Shown: positions 34,979 through 44,796 of the stretch, piece after piece
How the letters are laid out: the number at the start of each line of letters is the position of its first letter
How positions within the stretch are numbered: position 1 is the stretch's first letter
From: Phycisphaerae bacterium
GTDB taxonomy: Bacteria; Planctomycetota; Phycisphaerae; Phycisphaerales; SM1A02
Direction of reading: 5' to 3'
Length of the DNA stretch: 64,000 nucleotides
NCBI GenBank assembly: GCA_002716385.1
Contig: PBAX01000005.1
Coordinates: forward strand, 62,001 to 126,000
Notes under the pieces: generated by a model
Database searches by the model: none
What the model saw: only the letters and a program-made list of their open reading frames with translations
Told to the model about the DNA's origin: nothing
Translations under genes and position numbers: made by a program

Positions 34979-37780
34979 TCAGGGCCCCGCATCGACCGCG
35001 GTTCCGTTCAACAGAACGCCAGTGGGTGATTCTGGATCCGCAGTGGCCTGGAATCCAATCTCGATGGATCCCCCGTCGGGGATCTCCGAATTCCACACCT
35101 CGCTCTGAACGGTCACATGCCCCTGAGCATCCTGTGTCCACAGATCGGATCCAATCGGCCACAGACCGGTCAACTGGTAAGGAACATCGAACTCGAGTGT
35201 CCAGCTGGAGATGGATTCACCCGTGTTGTTATGGATTTCAAGCGAAGCCGTGAAACCACTGGCCCACTGATCACTCACCTGAAAATTCCAGACCAGCCCA
35301 TCCAGCTGGCACTCGTCGGGTATGCCATCATTCTCCTGATCGTCCGACTGACCTTCGGATATGTCGCAGACGTCCGGAATCCCGTTGCCATTGCAGTCAT
35401 TGGCCGTCCCATTCGCCACATCGCAGCTGTCGGAGATGCCGTTTCCATTGCAGTCGGATGACTGCTGGCAGTCGTCCGGTATGCCGTCGGAATCGCAGTC
35501 CACCGCACCCTGATCGATTTCATAGGCATCAGGCTCGCCATCATTGTCGCAATCCGAATCGCATTCATCAGGAACACCATTGCCATCCAGATCTGGTGTG
35601 GATCCGTCAGCGATTTCATCCGAATCCGCTATGCCGTTGTCATTGCAATCCAGTATTCCTTGTTCTCCGTAGATGCGTTCACCGGAATCGTAGACAGCGA
35701 TCATTTCCGTCTTGACGATCGATGACTGGCCGGACGGCAGCCCTGAGATTGATGGATCATTGCTGACATCCCAGACAGCATCCGCCGCCTGTGGATTGAC
35801 TCCGAATTCAATCTGGGACTCGCGACGATAGGCCGCCCCCAGCCCCGGTCCAATGGCCTGACCTTGATAACTGACTTCGAAGAAATACAGATTGTCGGTT
35901 GGATTCGCGACTTGGAGATCACTCAGCGTACCGCCATCAAGGAATCCACTGTCCACATACACATCCTCTGGACCGAAGCCCGAATCGATGACCTCTGTGA
36001 GATCGAGGTAGACACGATAGGAAAGCTGATCGCTCACACGGGCCGGCCAGGCGCTTCTGTTGTTGAGCATGCAACGGATCTTGGTGAAGTTCGATTCATC
36101 CTCGATGATCGAGGCTTCGACATACATCTCCTTGCCATAGGAATCCTCTGCAGGCGGGAATTCATCGGATGAAAGCGCGTCGCCTCCATAGGCACGAAGC
36201 ATGTATCCGAGTGCTGCCGTGAAACCCGCGTTGTAGTCACAAGCCACTTCATTCGCGATGTAGTCGCTGCGGACATCCTCGTAGTCGAAATCATCCGGCG
36301 ATGCTGGACCACCGACCAGAGCCCCCCAGAGAACATGGCGATTCGGATCAGGATCCGTTATCTGGTTGTTCCATGAGCCGTGAGCACCTCTGTGATGAGG
36401 ACGGGTGGGAGGATTCTCCCCGAAGCCGCAAACATAGCTCGAGTTTCTCGGGTTGTCGCCCAGAATGTAGTTGATCTGCTGCTCACCGAAGCTTCGGTAT
36501 CGGCCATCAGACTGATCACCGACGAGTTCCGAATAGGCAAAGGCTATGAATGCCGAGTTCGCCGCGTAGCGAAGCGATCCCCACACATCCAACCAAGCCA
36601 ATCCTCCAGGTGAATATTGAATGCCTCCACTGGGTAGCCAGAAATCGAGATGACTCTCGACATAGGACTTGTATTGATCCTTGCCGGTGAGATGGGCAAG
36701 CAGGACAGCGGCGCCATTGATCTTGCCGTCCCATGACTGCGCCCAGTTCGGATCCGGGCTGCAATCGAGATAATGACTCTCTGCCTTGTCGAGATAGGAG
36801 GATTCATTGGTCGCCCTGTACAACCAGGCTGCAGCCCATGCCAGCTCGTCGTGATAACCGGACCACGAGTTATAGAAAGGAACCACATCGGGTATGGAAC
36901 TCGTGTATGTAGCACGATAGGTGTCCGCAAAGGAATACAGTTCACGCGCATGCTGGAGGAGTGTCGCCGCATAATCAGACTCGGAACCCTCGAAGATCAT
37001 TGATGCGGCTGCCAGAAAGGCTGCTGCTTCCGCGGCAGGCTCGGTGCCAGGGAATTCTGGACTCAACCACCAGATCTTCGGCCTGTAGCCGACGGCGTCC
37101 GTATGGATTTCCGGGGGTCCCCAGAAGGCATGGGAATCACCACCTTGGCCAATCTGTCCACAGAAGACATCTGGCTCGGGATGCGCCGCAATGCACCAGT
37201 CGGCATGCCAGCGGAGTGTTTCCTTCAGCTCGTCCATGAGCCCCGCATCCGAATATCCCTCGGAGAAATCGATGCCACTCCAGGCCATGGTTGTCATGGC
37301 AGAACTTATCGGCAAAACGAATGTCGGCGTGTCGCCGGCATCCATGTATCGGTTGATGATGGCGGGATCGAATTCATACTGGCCGTTGAGCTGCTCGAAT
37401 TCATAATCGAAGCAATCGCCTCGCCAGTTCAGCGGGTAGTCTTCTTCCAAATCACCTGCACGCTGTGCGTAGTAGAAGGCAAGGCTCTTCTGCAAGGCCT
37501 CCCCATAGTTGAAGGCGCCCTCGCCTGGATCCGTGACGTCGTCACAATCACCCCAGGAACCAAGCACAAGCAGCACATCGGAGACATCAACGGATCCGGA
37601 GGCATCCAGGTCCTCCGGGCATCCCTGACACGGCCCCCATGCATTGACGATCGAAAGCACGTCGTCTACATCGATCGAGTTGTTTCCATCGGTATCTGGA
37701 CAATCAGCAGTAGCAATCGTGCTGTAGACCAGAACCAGAACAAGTGGCACTGATACAATTAGATGCTTCATCACTTCCAT
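34979..37780 (-). CDS. Multidomain cellulase: dockerin-like, GH9, CBM3-like, TSP3-type repeats, CBM2-like
   Basis: A 933-residue secreted endoglucanase. Signal peptide (1-25), a dockerin-like pair (DGNNSIDVDDVLS..CQGCPEDLDASGSVDVSDVL, 30-78), then a GH9 catalytic domain (about 88-535) with NWRGDC, the catalytic DAGD at 147-150, PHHR at 461-464 and NEVACDYNAGF with the acid/base Glu511. A CBM3c-like module follows (545-700: KIRCMLNNRSAWPARVSDQLSYRVY), as in processive GH9-CBM3c enzymes. Asp-rich thrombospondin-type-3-like repeats (about 705-835) lead to a cellulose-binding CBM2-like domain (DQWASGFTASLEIHNNTGESISSWTLEF). It degrades cellulose or beta-glucan. Having the dockerin at the N-terminus is uncommon. 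Confidence 0.93.
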   Translation of the reverse strand: MEVMKHLIVSVPLVLVLVYSTIATADCPDTDGNNSIDVDDVLSIVNAWGPCQGCPEDLDASGSVDVSDVLLVLGSWGDCDDVTDPGEGAFNYGEALQKSLAFYYAQRAGDLEEDYPLNWRGDCFDYEFEQLNGQYEFDPAIINRYMDAGDTPTFVLPISSAMTTMAWSGIDFSEGYSDAGLMDELKETLRWHADWCIAAHPEPDVFCGQIGQGGDSHAFWGPPEIHTDAVGYRPKIWWLSPEFPGTEPAAEAAAFLAAASMIFEGSESDYAATLLQHARELYSFADTYRATYTSSIPDVVPFYNSWSGYHDELAWAAAWLYRATNESSYLDKAESHYLDCSPDPNWAQSWDGKINGAAVLLAHLTGKDQYKSYVESHLDFWLPSGGIQYSPGGLAWLDVWGSLRYAANSAFIAFAYSELVGDQSDGRYRSFGEQQINYILGDNPRNSSYVCGFGENPPTRPHHRGAHGSWNNQITDPDPNRHVLWGALVGGPASPDDFDYEDVRSDYIANEVACDYNAGFTAALGYMLRAYGGDALSSDEFPPAEDSYGKEMYVEASIIEDESNFTKIRCMLNNRSAWPARVSDQLSYRVYLDLTEVIDSGFGPEDVYVDSGFLDGGTLSDLQVANPTDNLYFFEVSYQGQAIGPGLGAAYRRESQIEFGVNPQAADAVWDVSNDPSISGLPSGQSSIVKTEMIAVYDSGERIYGEQGILDCNDNGIADSDEIADGSTPDLDGNGVPDECDSDCDNDGEPDAYEIDQGAVDCDSDGIPDDCQQSSDCNGNGISDSCDVANGTANDCNGNGIPDVCDISEGQSDDQENDGIPDECQLDGLVWNFQVSDQWASGFTASLEIHNNTGESISSWTLEFDVPYQLTGLWPIGSDLWTQDAQGHVTVQSEVWNSEIPDGGSIEIGFQATADPESPTGVLLNGTAVDAGP

Positions 37781-37951
37781 GTCTCCTTCTTATGATCTCT
37801 GGCATCATGTAGGCATCTGCTGATCGCAGGATCGAATGAGATAGACACCAGATCTTTCATGGGACATACGACCGGAGGAAACCGAATGATTTCCAATCAG
37901 TGATTTTTTTTGATCTTCATTCAAATAGATCAACGAATGAACGAGGAAGTA

Positions 37952-40492
37952 TCAAACGCCTTCATTGGTTCGAACGCCGAACAATCTTTCTCGAAGTGCC
38001 AGCAGCGAGGGCAGGAGCACCACTACAGCCAGAAGACAGGCCGCGGAGCCGATGGCCATGACGACCCCAAGACTGCGAAGGCCCTTGTGCTCGGCAATCA
38101 CCAGACAACCGAATCCGATCATCGTCGTCATCGATGTCAACACGACGGCACGTCGCGTACCGCCGAAATGAAGCCGATCGTCTCCCCCTTCGCGCCAACG
38201 ATGGACCATGTGGAGACTGCCATCGATTCCCAGCCCGACGAGAATCGGCGCCGCGAAGAAGTTGGCAAGATTGAATGAAACACCCAGTACCGACATGAAG
38301 CCGACCGTCCACCACAGGCCGATTCCAAGGGTCAACAGGCAGACGATCACATCCAGCAAGTTGCGGAAGGTCAGAATCGTGATGATCGCGATGAAAACCA
38401 AGGCAAGCGCCATCATCAGCACGAAGGCATCTCGCATGGCATCAAGCGATTCATAGTGGGTCATCGGAATACCGGTGGCATCCGGGGCAATCTCACGTAC
38501 ATCCGATACGAACCTACCCATGGCCTCGTAATCCCAGACATTCTCGCGAGGATGCATCATCACGAGAAAACGCCCGGCAGGCGACATCAATTCCGAACGC
38601 ATCCCATCTGGAAGCGATTCTCGAAGCCCCAGTCTTTCACCGCCGCTGATCGCCTCGAGAAATTCATTCAGCTCCCTCGAGTGCTGGGTGATTTCAACTG
38701 CGGCTTCAGGCCCCTTGCCAATGAGCACACCAACTGCACTGATGATGTTCTCCAATTCCGTCCCCTGCTCGCCAGCGATGGCGGCCATTTGTCCGAGGCT
38801 CGCTCGAATACCTTGGAGACGAGACAGAACTGTCGACGGATCGATCTCCGTATCGGCCATCGCACAAGTCGCCAGCTCATCTCGCAGGAGAATACTCTGA
38901 GCAGTTTCAGGCGCGACGATGTCCTCGATGCTCCGGACACGACCGATCATCTCCTGAGCACGGGCCTTTTCGACGAGTTGCGCGACCTCCTCACGGCTGT
39001 CTACCATGACCGCGGCGAACCAGGTCGCGGAATCGGAGTCCGACGCGATTCGGCGTTCCCATTGCGCCGACTCGATGCCTGTCGCCTGAAGCTCAAGGAG
39101 ATTACGTTCGAACTTCATGTTCATGGCGAAGGGAATAAGCAGCACCGAGATGGCCAGCGAACAGGCGACTACCTGAACAGGCCGCCGAATCAGTCGATCC
39201 ATCAATCCGAATTCAACTCCCTGAAAACTAGACTCGCGGGATCTCGGCGAACGATCGGTGATGATGAGCAATGCCGGCAGCACCGTTGCCATCGACAGGA
39301 AGCAAAGCAACAGGCCGACGCCCGCAATGAGTCCGAGTTCTCGAAGACCCTGAAAATCGGTGAACCAGGCCACGAAGAACGTGGCGCTCGATGTCAGAAC
39401 AGCCGAGGCATTCCCTCGCATGACGGTCCTGTACAAGCCGCGCACGGATCCGGAACGCCCTCTGGAATTCCTGAATTCCGAATATCGACTGATGACGTGA
39501 ACACCGAAGTCCAGACCCACCCCGATCAACACGAGCATGAACACGATACTCAACAGGTTCAATTGACCCAATGTCAGCCCAACAAGCCCATAGGTCCATC
39601 CGGCCGCGCATCCAAAGGCGAGCATCGCCAGCAACGGCTGACGAATAGTCCCGAGCACGAGCATGATTATGATGGCCACGAGGCTGATCGCCAGAAACGC
39701 CGCTCTGGTCATATCCCGATCGGATGTCGCCATCTCGTCAGCCTGCAGCACAGGCTTGCCGGTCAATCCCATGTCGACGGATGGAAACTCGATGCGGGCG
39801 GCCGCCAGAATGTCGCGGACGCTCTGCACAGGACGCGCTATGACACCAAGCGTTCCATAATCCTTGGGCGGCATGATTCCAATGAAGATGTACCGACCAC
39901 CTTCACTGCTCAGGATCCGTTCCGACATCGGAGGCGGCCCCTCGACCAGCCATTTGGTCGCGGTGACAGCACCCGTCAGACGGCGACGAATGCCAGCCAT
40001 GCCACCCTTTGGATCGGATGGATCCAGCATGATCTCGAGACCATGCAGAACATCTCCAGTCGAAGCCGCTTCGTCGAGTGACTGACATCCGGCGATGATG
40101 GAATCCAGCGAGGCGACATCCATTGCTCTGGATGCCAGTCGCAACTGTTCCGAAGCGCTAATGCCCCCATGAACCTCCCCGAGATCGCCATCGGCCTCCA
40201 ATCTGTCCCGAATCCACTGCGAGCATTCAATCGCGCGTGGCTCGGAAGCACCATCGATGACGATCCACATGCGTTCAAGATCACCGAACTCCTCGGCGAA
40301 TTCGCGATAGGCCGCCATGTACGGCACGTCCGGAGCAATCAGATCATCGGTGTCCGCGTTCAGCGAAATGGTGCTCGATCCAACAAGCACACCGATCAAG
40401 GCCAGAATCGCACCCGCCAGGATGACAAGTAGTGGCCGTGCGATTACCACTCGACTCAACAAGCCGTATAGATGATTCTCAATCAAGTTCAT
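37952..40492 (-). CDS. RND/MMPL-family exporter, HpnN-like
   Basis: An 846-residue transporter with 12 membrane helices in two halves, each with a large extracytoplasmic loop. The first loop begins STISLNADTDDLIAPDVPYMAAYREF. The pattern LNADTDDLI, LTGKPVLQADEMATSDRDM and LLIGVGLDFGVHVISRYSEF / LVGLGIDGSLHMVHRW fits the HpnN hopanoid-exporting RND group. It lies 20 bases after the class III aminotransferase gene on the same strand, so the two are co-transcribed. Squalene-hopene cyclase is not in the window, so a hopanoid role is inference; another lipid is possible. Proton-relay Asp residues are in helices 4 and 10 equivalents. Confidence 0.85.
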   Translation of the reverse strand: MNLIENHLYGLLSRVVIARPLLVILAGAILALIGVLVGSSTISLNADTDDLIAPDVPYMAAYREFAEEFGDLERMWIVIDGASEPRAIECSQWIRDRLEADGDLGEVHGGISASEQLRLASRAMDVASLDSIIAGCQSLDEAASTGDVLHGLEIMLDPSDPKGGMAGIRRRLTGAVTATKWLVEGPPPMSERILSSEGGRYIFIGIMPPKDYGTLGVIARPVQSVRDILAAARIEFPSVDMGLTGKPVLQADEMATSDRDMTRAAFLAISLVAIIIMLVLGTIRQPLLAMLAFGCAAGWTYGLVGLTLGQLNLLSIVFMLVLIGVGLDFGVHVISRYSEFRNSRGRSGSVRGLYRTVMRGNASAVLTSSATFFVAWFTDFQGLRELGLIAGVGLLLCFLSMATVLPALLIITDRSPRSRESSFQGVEFGLMDRLIRRPVQVVACSLAISVLLIPFAMNMKFERNLLELQATGIESAQWERRIASDSDSATWFAAVMVDSREEVAQLVEKARAQEMIGRVRSIEDIVAPETAQSILLRDELATCAMADTEIDPSTVLSRLQGIRASLGQMAAIAGEQGTELENIISAVGVLIGKGPEAAVEITQHSRELNEFLEAISGGERLGLRESLPDGMRSELMSPAGRFLVMMHPRENVWDYEAMGRFVSDVREIAPDATGIPMTHYESLDAMRDAFVLMMALALVFIAIITILTFRNLLDVIVCLLTLGIGLWWTVGFMSVLGVSFNLANFFAAPILVGLGIDGSLHMVHRWREGGDDRLHFGGTRRAVVLTSMTTMIGFGCLVIAEHKGLRSLGVVMAIGSAACLLAVVVLLPSLLALRERLFGVRTNEGV

Positions 40493-40512
40493 TCAGGTGT
40501 GGCCCGGGCTGA

Positions 40513-41901
40513 CTAGGATCGGTCACGTCTGGTGACGGCGTTCTTCCCCAGTTTAGATAGAACCGTCCAGGCAGGTCCGGGGAATCGATGCAACTGCTTC
40601 ATGACCGCATCGAATCCCTCCAGGAACCAGTTGACATCGGATTCGTCTATGACCAGCGGAGGGATCAACTTGATGACGGGCTTGTTGTGCCCGGCGACCT
40701 GGGTGAGGATCCCATGGTCATCAAGCAACGGTATCACGACCGCCTGTGGAAACAGGTTGCGATCCATCTTCTCGACCAGCTTCCAGGCCGCTCGGAGCTT
40801 CAGGGACTTGGGTGGACCAAGCTCGATTCCCACCATCAGCCCTCGCTGACGAACCGACTTCAGGAATTCATATTTCTCGAACATGGATTCGAGCCCGTCT
40901 CGGATCAGGCCGCCCATGGCCTTGGCCCTCTCCATGAGATTTTCATCATCCATCACGGAGAGATACGAAAGACCGGCCGCCATGGCCATCCCGTTCTCAT
41001 GGAAGGTGGACGAGTGGACGACGGAGCGTTCCATGGAGCTGAACACCTTTTTCCAGATGTCGTCTCTGGTCAGGACCGCTCCGACGGGGACATACCCACC
41101 CGAGAGGGCCTTCGAGAGGACCACGATGTCGGGATCCACCTCGCCATCATGATCCACGGCGAGGAAGGAACCTGTCCTTCCGAGCCCTGTCTGCACCTCA
41201 TCGGCTATGAAAAGCGAACCATGCTGCCGACACAATCTCGCAGCCTCGCGCAGATAGCCATCATCCGGGATGTTGACTCCCTTGCCCTGGATCGGCTCGA
41301 CGACGAAGGCGGCGACATCACCACCCGAGAGAACTTCCGCCAGTGTTTCCAGATCATTGAACGGAATACTCCTGAACTCCGATGGAAATGGGCCGAAACC
41401 CTCTCGAAAATTCTCATCTGCCGTCACCGAAAGCGAACCGAAGGAGAGCCCGTGGTACCCGCTTTGACACGAGATGACACCAGGTCGACCGGTCGCGCAT
41501 CGAGCGAATTTCAATGCCGCCTCGATGCCCTCCGTTCCGGAATTCGTGAAGAAGACCTTGTCGAGACCTGTACGAGCGGTCAATTCGCCAGCGAGCAGGC
41601 CCGAGAGCAGCGGCGCATCGAACTGGACGAGATTGGCCGAATCCGTGGACAACCAGTCAGTCATCGCCTTTCGGATCACGGGATGGTTGCGACCGGCATT
41701 GTGGACGGCGTACCCACCGAGCATGTCCAGGTATTTGCGCTGAGCAACATCCCAGAGCCACGCACCCTCGCCACGCTCGTAGATTCGATCGAATCCGATT
41801 GTCTTCAAGACCTTCGTGAATTGCGGGTTCACATGCTGGGAATAGAGCTCGTAGTTTTCAGAGCGATGATCAGCAATCAAATTGAGTAGATCAAATGCCA
41901 T
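40513..41901 (-). CDS. Class III PLP aminotransferase, HpnO-like
   Basis: A 462-residue aminotransferase of the ornithine/acetylornithine group. PLP binding: FFTNSGTEGIEAALKFAR, the FIADEVQTGLGRTG block with the PLP-ring Asp, and LSKALSGGYVPVGAVL containing the Schiff-base Lys. The N-terminus NYELYSQHVNPQFTKVLKTIGFDRIYERGEGAWLWD is not like GabT or ArgD, but resembles the form seen in aminobacteriohopanetriol synthase HpnO and its relatives. Adjacency to an HpnN-like exporter (20 bases) supports aminolipid or hopanoid tailoring. Alternatives are an ornithine or diaminobutyrate transaminase. Substrate assignment is tentative; the fold is not. Confidence 0.85.
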   Translation of the reverse strand: MAFDLLNLIADHRSENYELYSQHVNPQFTKVLKTIGFDRIYERGEGAWLWDVAQRKYLDMLGGYAVHNAGRNHPVIRKAMTDWLSTDSANLVQFDAPLLSGLLAGELTARTGLDKVFFTNSGTEGIEAALKFARCATGRPGVISCQSGYHGLSFGSLSVTADENFREGFGPFPSEFRSIPFNDLETLAEVLSGGDVAAFVVEPIQGKGVNIPDDGYLREAARLCRQHGSLFIADEVQTGLGRTGSFLAVDHDGEVDPDIVVLSKALSGGYVPVGAVLTRDDIWKKVFSSMERSVVHSSTFHENGMAMAAGLSYLSVMDDENLMERAKAMGGLIRDGLESMFEKYEFLKSVRQRGLMVGIELGPPKSLKLRAAWKLVEKMDRNLFPQAVVIPLLDDHGILTQVAGHNKPVIKLIPPLVIDESDVNWFLEGFDAVMKQLHRFPGPAWTVLSKLGKNAVTRRDRS

Positions 41902-41948
41902 CTGTCTCTATCCCCGCCTGACACGGGCGGCACTCCCACATGCCATGA

Positions 41949-42482
41949 TCATCCGATCGCGTTCGCCTCGAATTCCCGCTTCGCCTTCTCATAGGCGGCC
42001 AGATCCCCGGGATCGGATCTCATGCATTCAACCCTGAGTTCATCGAATGCCTTGGCACTCTCCGGATCGCTTCTCAAGTGATCCCTGAATGCGATCGCGG
42101 CATTCCAGAGGGGAGAACCGACTCTGTACAGATGCACATGCACCAGAATGCGCCCTTCCCTCGAGAGGCTGAAGAAACGCCTGCCCGGAACCCCCTGCTC
42201 GCCATGACAACGATATCCAATCAGCTTGAGCGGCTGGATCGTATCGCCGGAATGCATCATCTCCTCCACACCGATCAACAGATCAAGCACTGGCCGTGAC
42301 ATGATTCCTGACACCGAACTGGATCCGATGTGCTCCGCTTCAATGATGGCATCGGGACAAGCGGTCTTGATTCGTTCCAGCTCGCCTTCGGCCAGATCAC
42401 TCCAACTCGAGTCATGCGGGACCAGTGAGATCTGACCCGGCTCAAGACCCGTCATGGCCTCAAGTTGCTCGACATTGCTCAC
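41949..42482 (-). CDS. GrpB/UPF0157-family nucleotidyltransferase-fold protein
   Basis: A 177-residue cytoplasmic protein. The family block HIGSSSVSGIMSRPVLDLLIGV resembles the nucleotidyltransferase GS...D motif, with a following FRDHLRSDPESAKAFDELRVECMRSDPGDLAAYEKAKREF tail that matches GrpB-like proteins. GrpB-like proteins have been linked to dephospho-CoA kinase fusions, but alone their role is unknown. The start is a GTG at 42482, with GGAG about 10 bases upstream. It lies 47 bases before the aminotransferase gene on the same strand. Confidence 0.85.
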   Translation of the reverse strand: MSNVEQLEAMTGLEPGQISLVPHDSSWSDLAEGELERIKTACPDAIIEAEHIGSSSVSGIMSRPVLDLLIGVEEMMHSGDTIQPLKLIGYRCHGEQGVPGRRFFSLSREGRILVHVHLYRVGSPLWNAAIAFRDHLRSDPESAKAFDELRVECMRSDPGDLAAYEKAKREFEANAIG

Positions 42483-42521
42483 AAGAAAATCTCCGCTAAG
42501 AGGAACTGGTTCTTCCCGATT

Positions 42522-44192
42522 CTAATGCTGGGAATGAGCACTCATAGTTTCGCACAATTTCAGATTCGAGGCATAATCCACCGGCATGTCCACCAGAACA
42601 GGCCCCGGTGTCGCCAGCCCCTCTCTCAGAACGGGCCCGATGTCCTCCGGCTTCCGAATTCTCATGCCGGAGGCTCCAAAGGCATCGGCAAACTTGACGA
42701 TATCAGGCTCTCCGAAGGTGTCTCCGAAACGGCGGCCGTACTTGAGCTCCTGCTGGATACCAACCATGTCGTACGTTCCATCACGCCAGACGACATGCAC
42801 GAAATTGCTGCCAAGCCGAACGGCTGTCTCCAATTCCATCGCCGAGAAGAGGAAGCCGCCGTCTCCAGACATGGAAATGACCTTGTCGTCCGGCCGAGCG
42901 ATCGTCGCGGCAATGGCCCACGGTAAGGCCACCCCGAGCGTCTGCTGTCCGTTGCTGAAGAGCAGTCGATTCACATCACCACCCAGAAAATATCTGGACA
43001 TCCATATGTAGACCGAGCCCACATCACAGGCGACCGTCGTCTGATGGTCCACGACCTCCTCAAGGGCGGAGATGAACTGAAGTGGATGGATCCCGTTGCC
43101 GGAATCGACTAGGTCGTGCTTCACGAATGCCTTGTATTCCTCAAGCGCACTCTTCACATCTGCTTCATCGGCCGGTGAACCTGAAATCGAAAGCCTCGAC
43201 TCCAGCGATGCAATGGTCACAGCGATATCCCCGACGAGCTCGATGTCGGGAACATAGGTCTCCCGGATCTGCGCATGTATTCGATCCGCGTGGATCAGGG
43301 TCTTGCACTTGTTGGCGGACCAGATTTCTGGATCGTACTCGACCTCGTCAAATCCTATTGTCATGATGACATCCGCGTTGGCAAGCAGCTTGTCGCCGGG
43401 CTGGTTCTTGAAGAGGCCCAATCTACCGCAGAAGATGTCATGCAGATCCGATGTGATTATCCCCGCGGACTCGTAGGTATTGACGACGGGAATTCGTGTG
43501 TTTCTCAGTAGACGCCGAATCGCCTCGACTGCCTGCGGCTCGGAACCTCCTCGACCGATCATGATCACCGGTCTGCTGGCCGCCGAGAGCTGCTTGGCCG
43601 CCTCCTCGATGGCATCTACATCAGCCATGCCATATCGGATCTCCGACATCGCGGTCGGTATCGATTCGCTGGCTTCCTGAAGCAGCAGGTCATACGGAAG
43701 ACTGATATACGAGGCCCCGGGACGTCCCTCCAGCGCGGCACGGAAGGCATTCGAAATCGTGAGGCTGACCGTATCGGCAGATCGCAGACTCACGGAATGC
43801 TTCGTGACCGGGCGAAGCAGGTTGACGTTGTCGAGAGACTGGTGAGTCTGCAGATTCTCCATGTTCGTTGGAACCGCCCCCGAGAACGCCACCACTGGCT
43901 GGCCCTCGGTGGTCGCCGTCACCAGCCCCGTCGCCAGATTGGTCACACCAGGTCCTGAAGTCGTCAGACAGACACCCGGGCGACCGGTCATTCGGCCTAT
44001 TCCGCCTGCAATGAATGCCGCATTCTGCTCATGCCGACACACCACCAGCTTGGGTCCGGCGTCGGCCAGGGCCTCGAATACAGGATCTATCTTGGCACCT
44101 GGTATGCCGAAGATGTGCGTAACTCCCTGAGCATCAAGACATCTGACCAGCAGCTCGGCAACGTTGAGACCTTGAAACGATTTGTTGAACAT
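42522..44192 (-). CDS. alsS: Catabolic-type acetolactate synthase (AlsS-like)
   Basis: A 556-residue ThDP enzyme that condenses two pyruvates to acetolactate. It matches AlsS throughout: GVTHIFGIPGAKIDPVFEAL near the start, the ThDP glutamate in CRHEQNAAFIAGG, HQSLDNVNLLRPVTKHS, FKNQPGDKLLANADV and the Mg/ThDP motif GDGGFLFSAMELETAVR. There is no FAD-binding insert typical of anabolic IlvB. I start at ATG 44192 (MFNKSF), with SD GAGGTG; the frame upstream to 44540 is His/Glu-rich and shadows the convergent DoxX-like gene. No acetolactate decarboxylase or IlvC is nearby, so the product use is not shown. Confidence 0.92.
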   Translation of the reverse strand: MFNKSFQGLNVAELLVRCLDAQGVTHIFGIPGAKIDPVFEALADAGPKLVVCRHEQNAAFIAGGIGRMTGRPGVCLTTSGPGVTNLATGLVTATTEGQPVVAFSGAVPTNMENLQTHQSLDNVNLLRPVTKHSVSLRSADTVSLTISNAFRAALEGRPGASYISLPYDLLLQEASESIPTAMSEIRYGMADVDAIEEAAKQLSAASRPVIMIGRGGSEPQAVEAIRRLLRNTRIPVVNTYESAGIITSDLHDIFCGRLGLFKNQPGDKLLANADVIMTIGFDEVEYDPEIWSANKCKTLIHADRIHAQIRETYVPDIELVGDIAVTIASLESRLSISGSPADEADVKSALEEYKAFVKHDLVDSGNGIHPLQFISALEEVVDHQTTVACDVGSVYIWMSRYFLGGDVNRLLFSNGQQTLGVALPWAIAATIARPDDKVISMSGDGGFLFSAMELETAVRLGSNFVHVVWRDGTYDMVGIQQELKYGRRFGDTFGEPDIVKFADAFGASGMRIRKPEDIGPVLREGLATPGPVLVDMPVDYASNLKLCETMSAHSQH

Positions 44193-44261
44193 GCTCACCT
44201 CTGCGTGTAGCTTCAGAATATCAACTTCGGGTATCCATGAATCATAAAGGAACACCTCGAC

Positions 44262-44759
44262 ATGGACGAACAGACACTTGCCACCATGGCCGACATCGGG
44301 ATATTGACACTTAGAATCATGTTCGCTTGGATTTTCCTGTGGCCACTGCCCGGATTGCTCAAGGACTGGACCACAACCGTCCAGACAACGGGCCTGCTGT
44401 TTCCGTTCGGACAGAGTTTCTTCACGACTGTTTCCGTAGCTGGGATGGCGATCTGCAGCATCATGGTGATGGTGGGCATCTATGGAAGAGCCGGCGCAGT
44501 CTTTCTCTTCTTCTTCTGCATAGGGGGCGCCATCGTCCACAACAAACTGGCAGGGCTGCCCGAAGCAGCTGCCAGAAAGCTGCCAAGCGCCGATCGTGAA
44601 ACACCATGCGGCAAGGTTCTCGATCAGGCCCTGACGCTGAACCGTGTCGGAAATGTGACCAGTGCACAGAAGAATCTGGTCATCGCCGGCATCGCGGCCT
44701 ACTTTGCCCTGGCGGGAACTGGAGACCTCAGCGTCATTTCATTCTGGCCCAATCCCTGA
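44262..44759 (+). CDS. DoxX-like membrane protein, second copy
   Basis: A 165-residue protein with four helices (ADIGILTLRIMFAWIFLWPLPGLL; FTTVSVAGMAICSIMVMVGI; AVFLFFFCIGGAIVHN; NLVIAGIAAYFALAG). It is more divergent than the copy at 34479, with a polar loop (LPEAAARKLPSADRETPCG) before the last helix. It starts with SD AAGGAA and is divergent from alsS. The CMD gene follows by 37 bases, so it may share a transcript with that gene. DoxX and CMD proteins are both linked to thiol or peroxide redox in other bacteria; that link is inference. Confidence 0.75.
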   Translation: MDEQTLATMADIGILTLRIMFAWIFLWPLPGLLKDWTTTVQTTGLLFPFGQSFFTTVSVAGMAICSIMVMVGIYGRAGAVFLFFFCIGGAIVHNKLAGLPEAAARKLPSADRETPCGKVLDQALTLNRVGNVTSAQKNLVIAGIAAYFALAGTGDLSVISFWPNP

Positions 44760-44796
44760 AGCCGGCGATCAGCAGAACAAAAAAGGAACACATTCC

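Noticed and set aside
35270..35700. Repetitive Asp-rich coding segment, considered as a CRISPR-like or tandem DNA repeat
   Set aside because: Repeats are at protein level (TSP3-type calcium loops) with variable DNA and no equal spacing, so not CRISPR.
38456..40081. A 541-codon open frame opposite the RND exporter gene
   Set aside because: It is antisense to a gene with clear family motifs, is rich in His/Arg/Gln with no domain, and has no start signal. It reflects codon bias of the real gene.
40588..41889. A 433-codon open frame opposite the aminotransferase gene
   Set aside because: Antisense to a strong class III aminotransferase with no own motifs, so a shadow.
44193..44540. Upstream extension of the alsS frame to 44540
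   Set aside because: The added residues are His/Glu-rich and unlike AlsS, and overlap the real DoxX-like gene on the other strand. The ATG at 44192 has a good Shine-Dalgarno.
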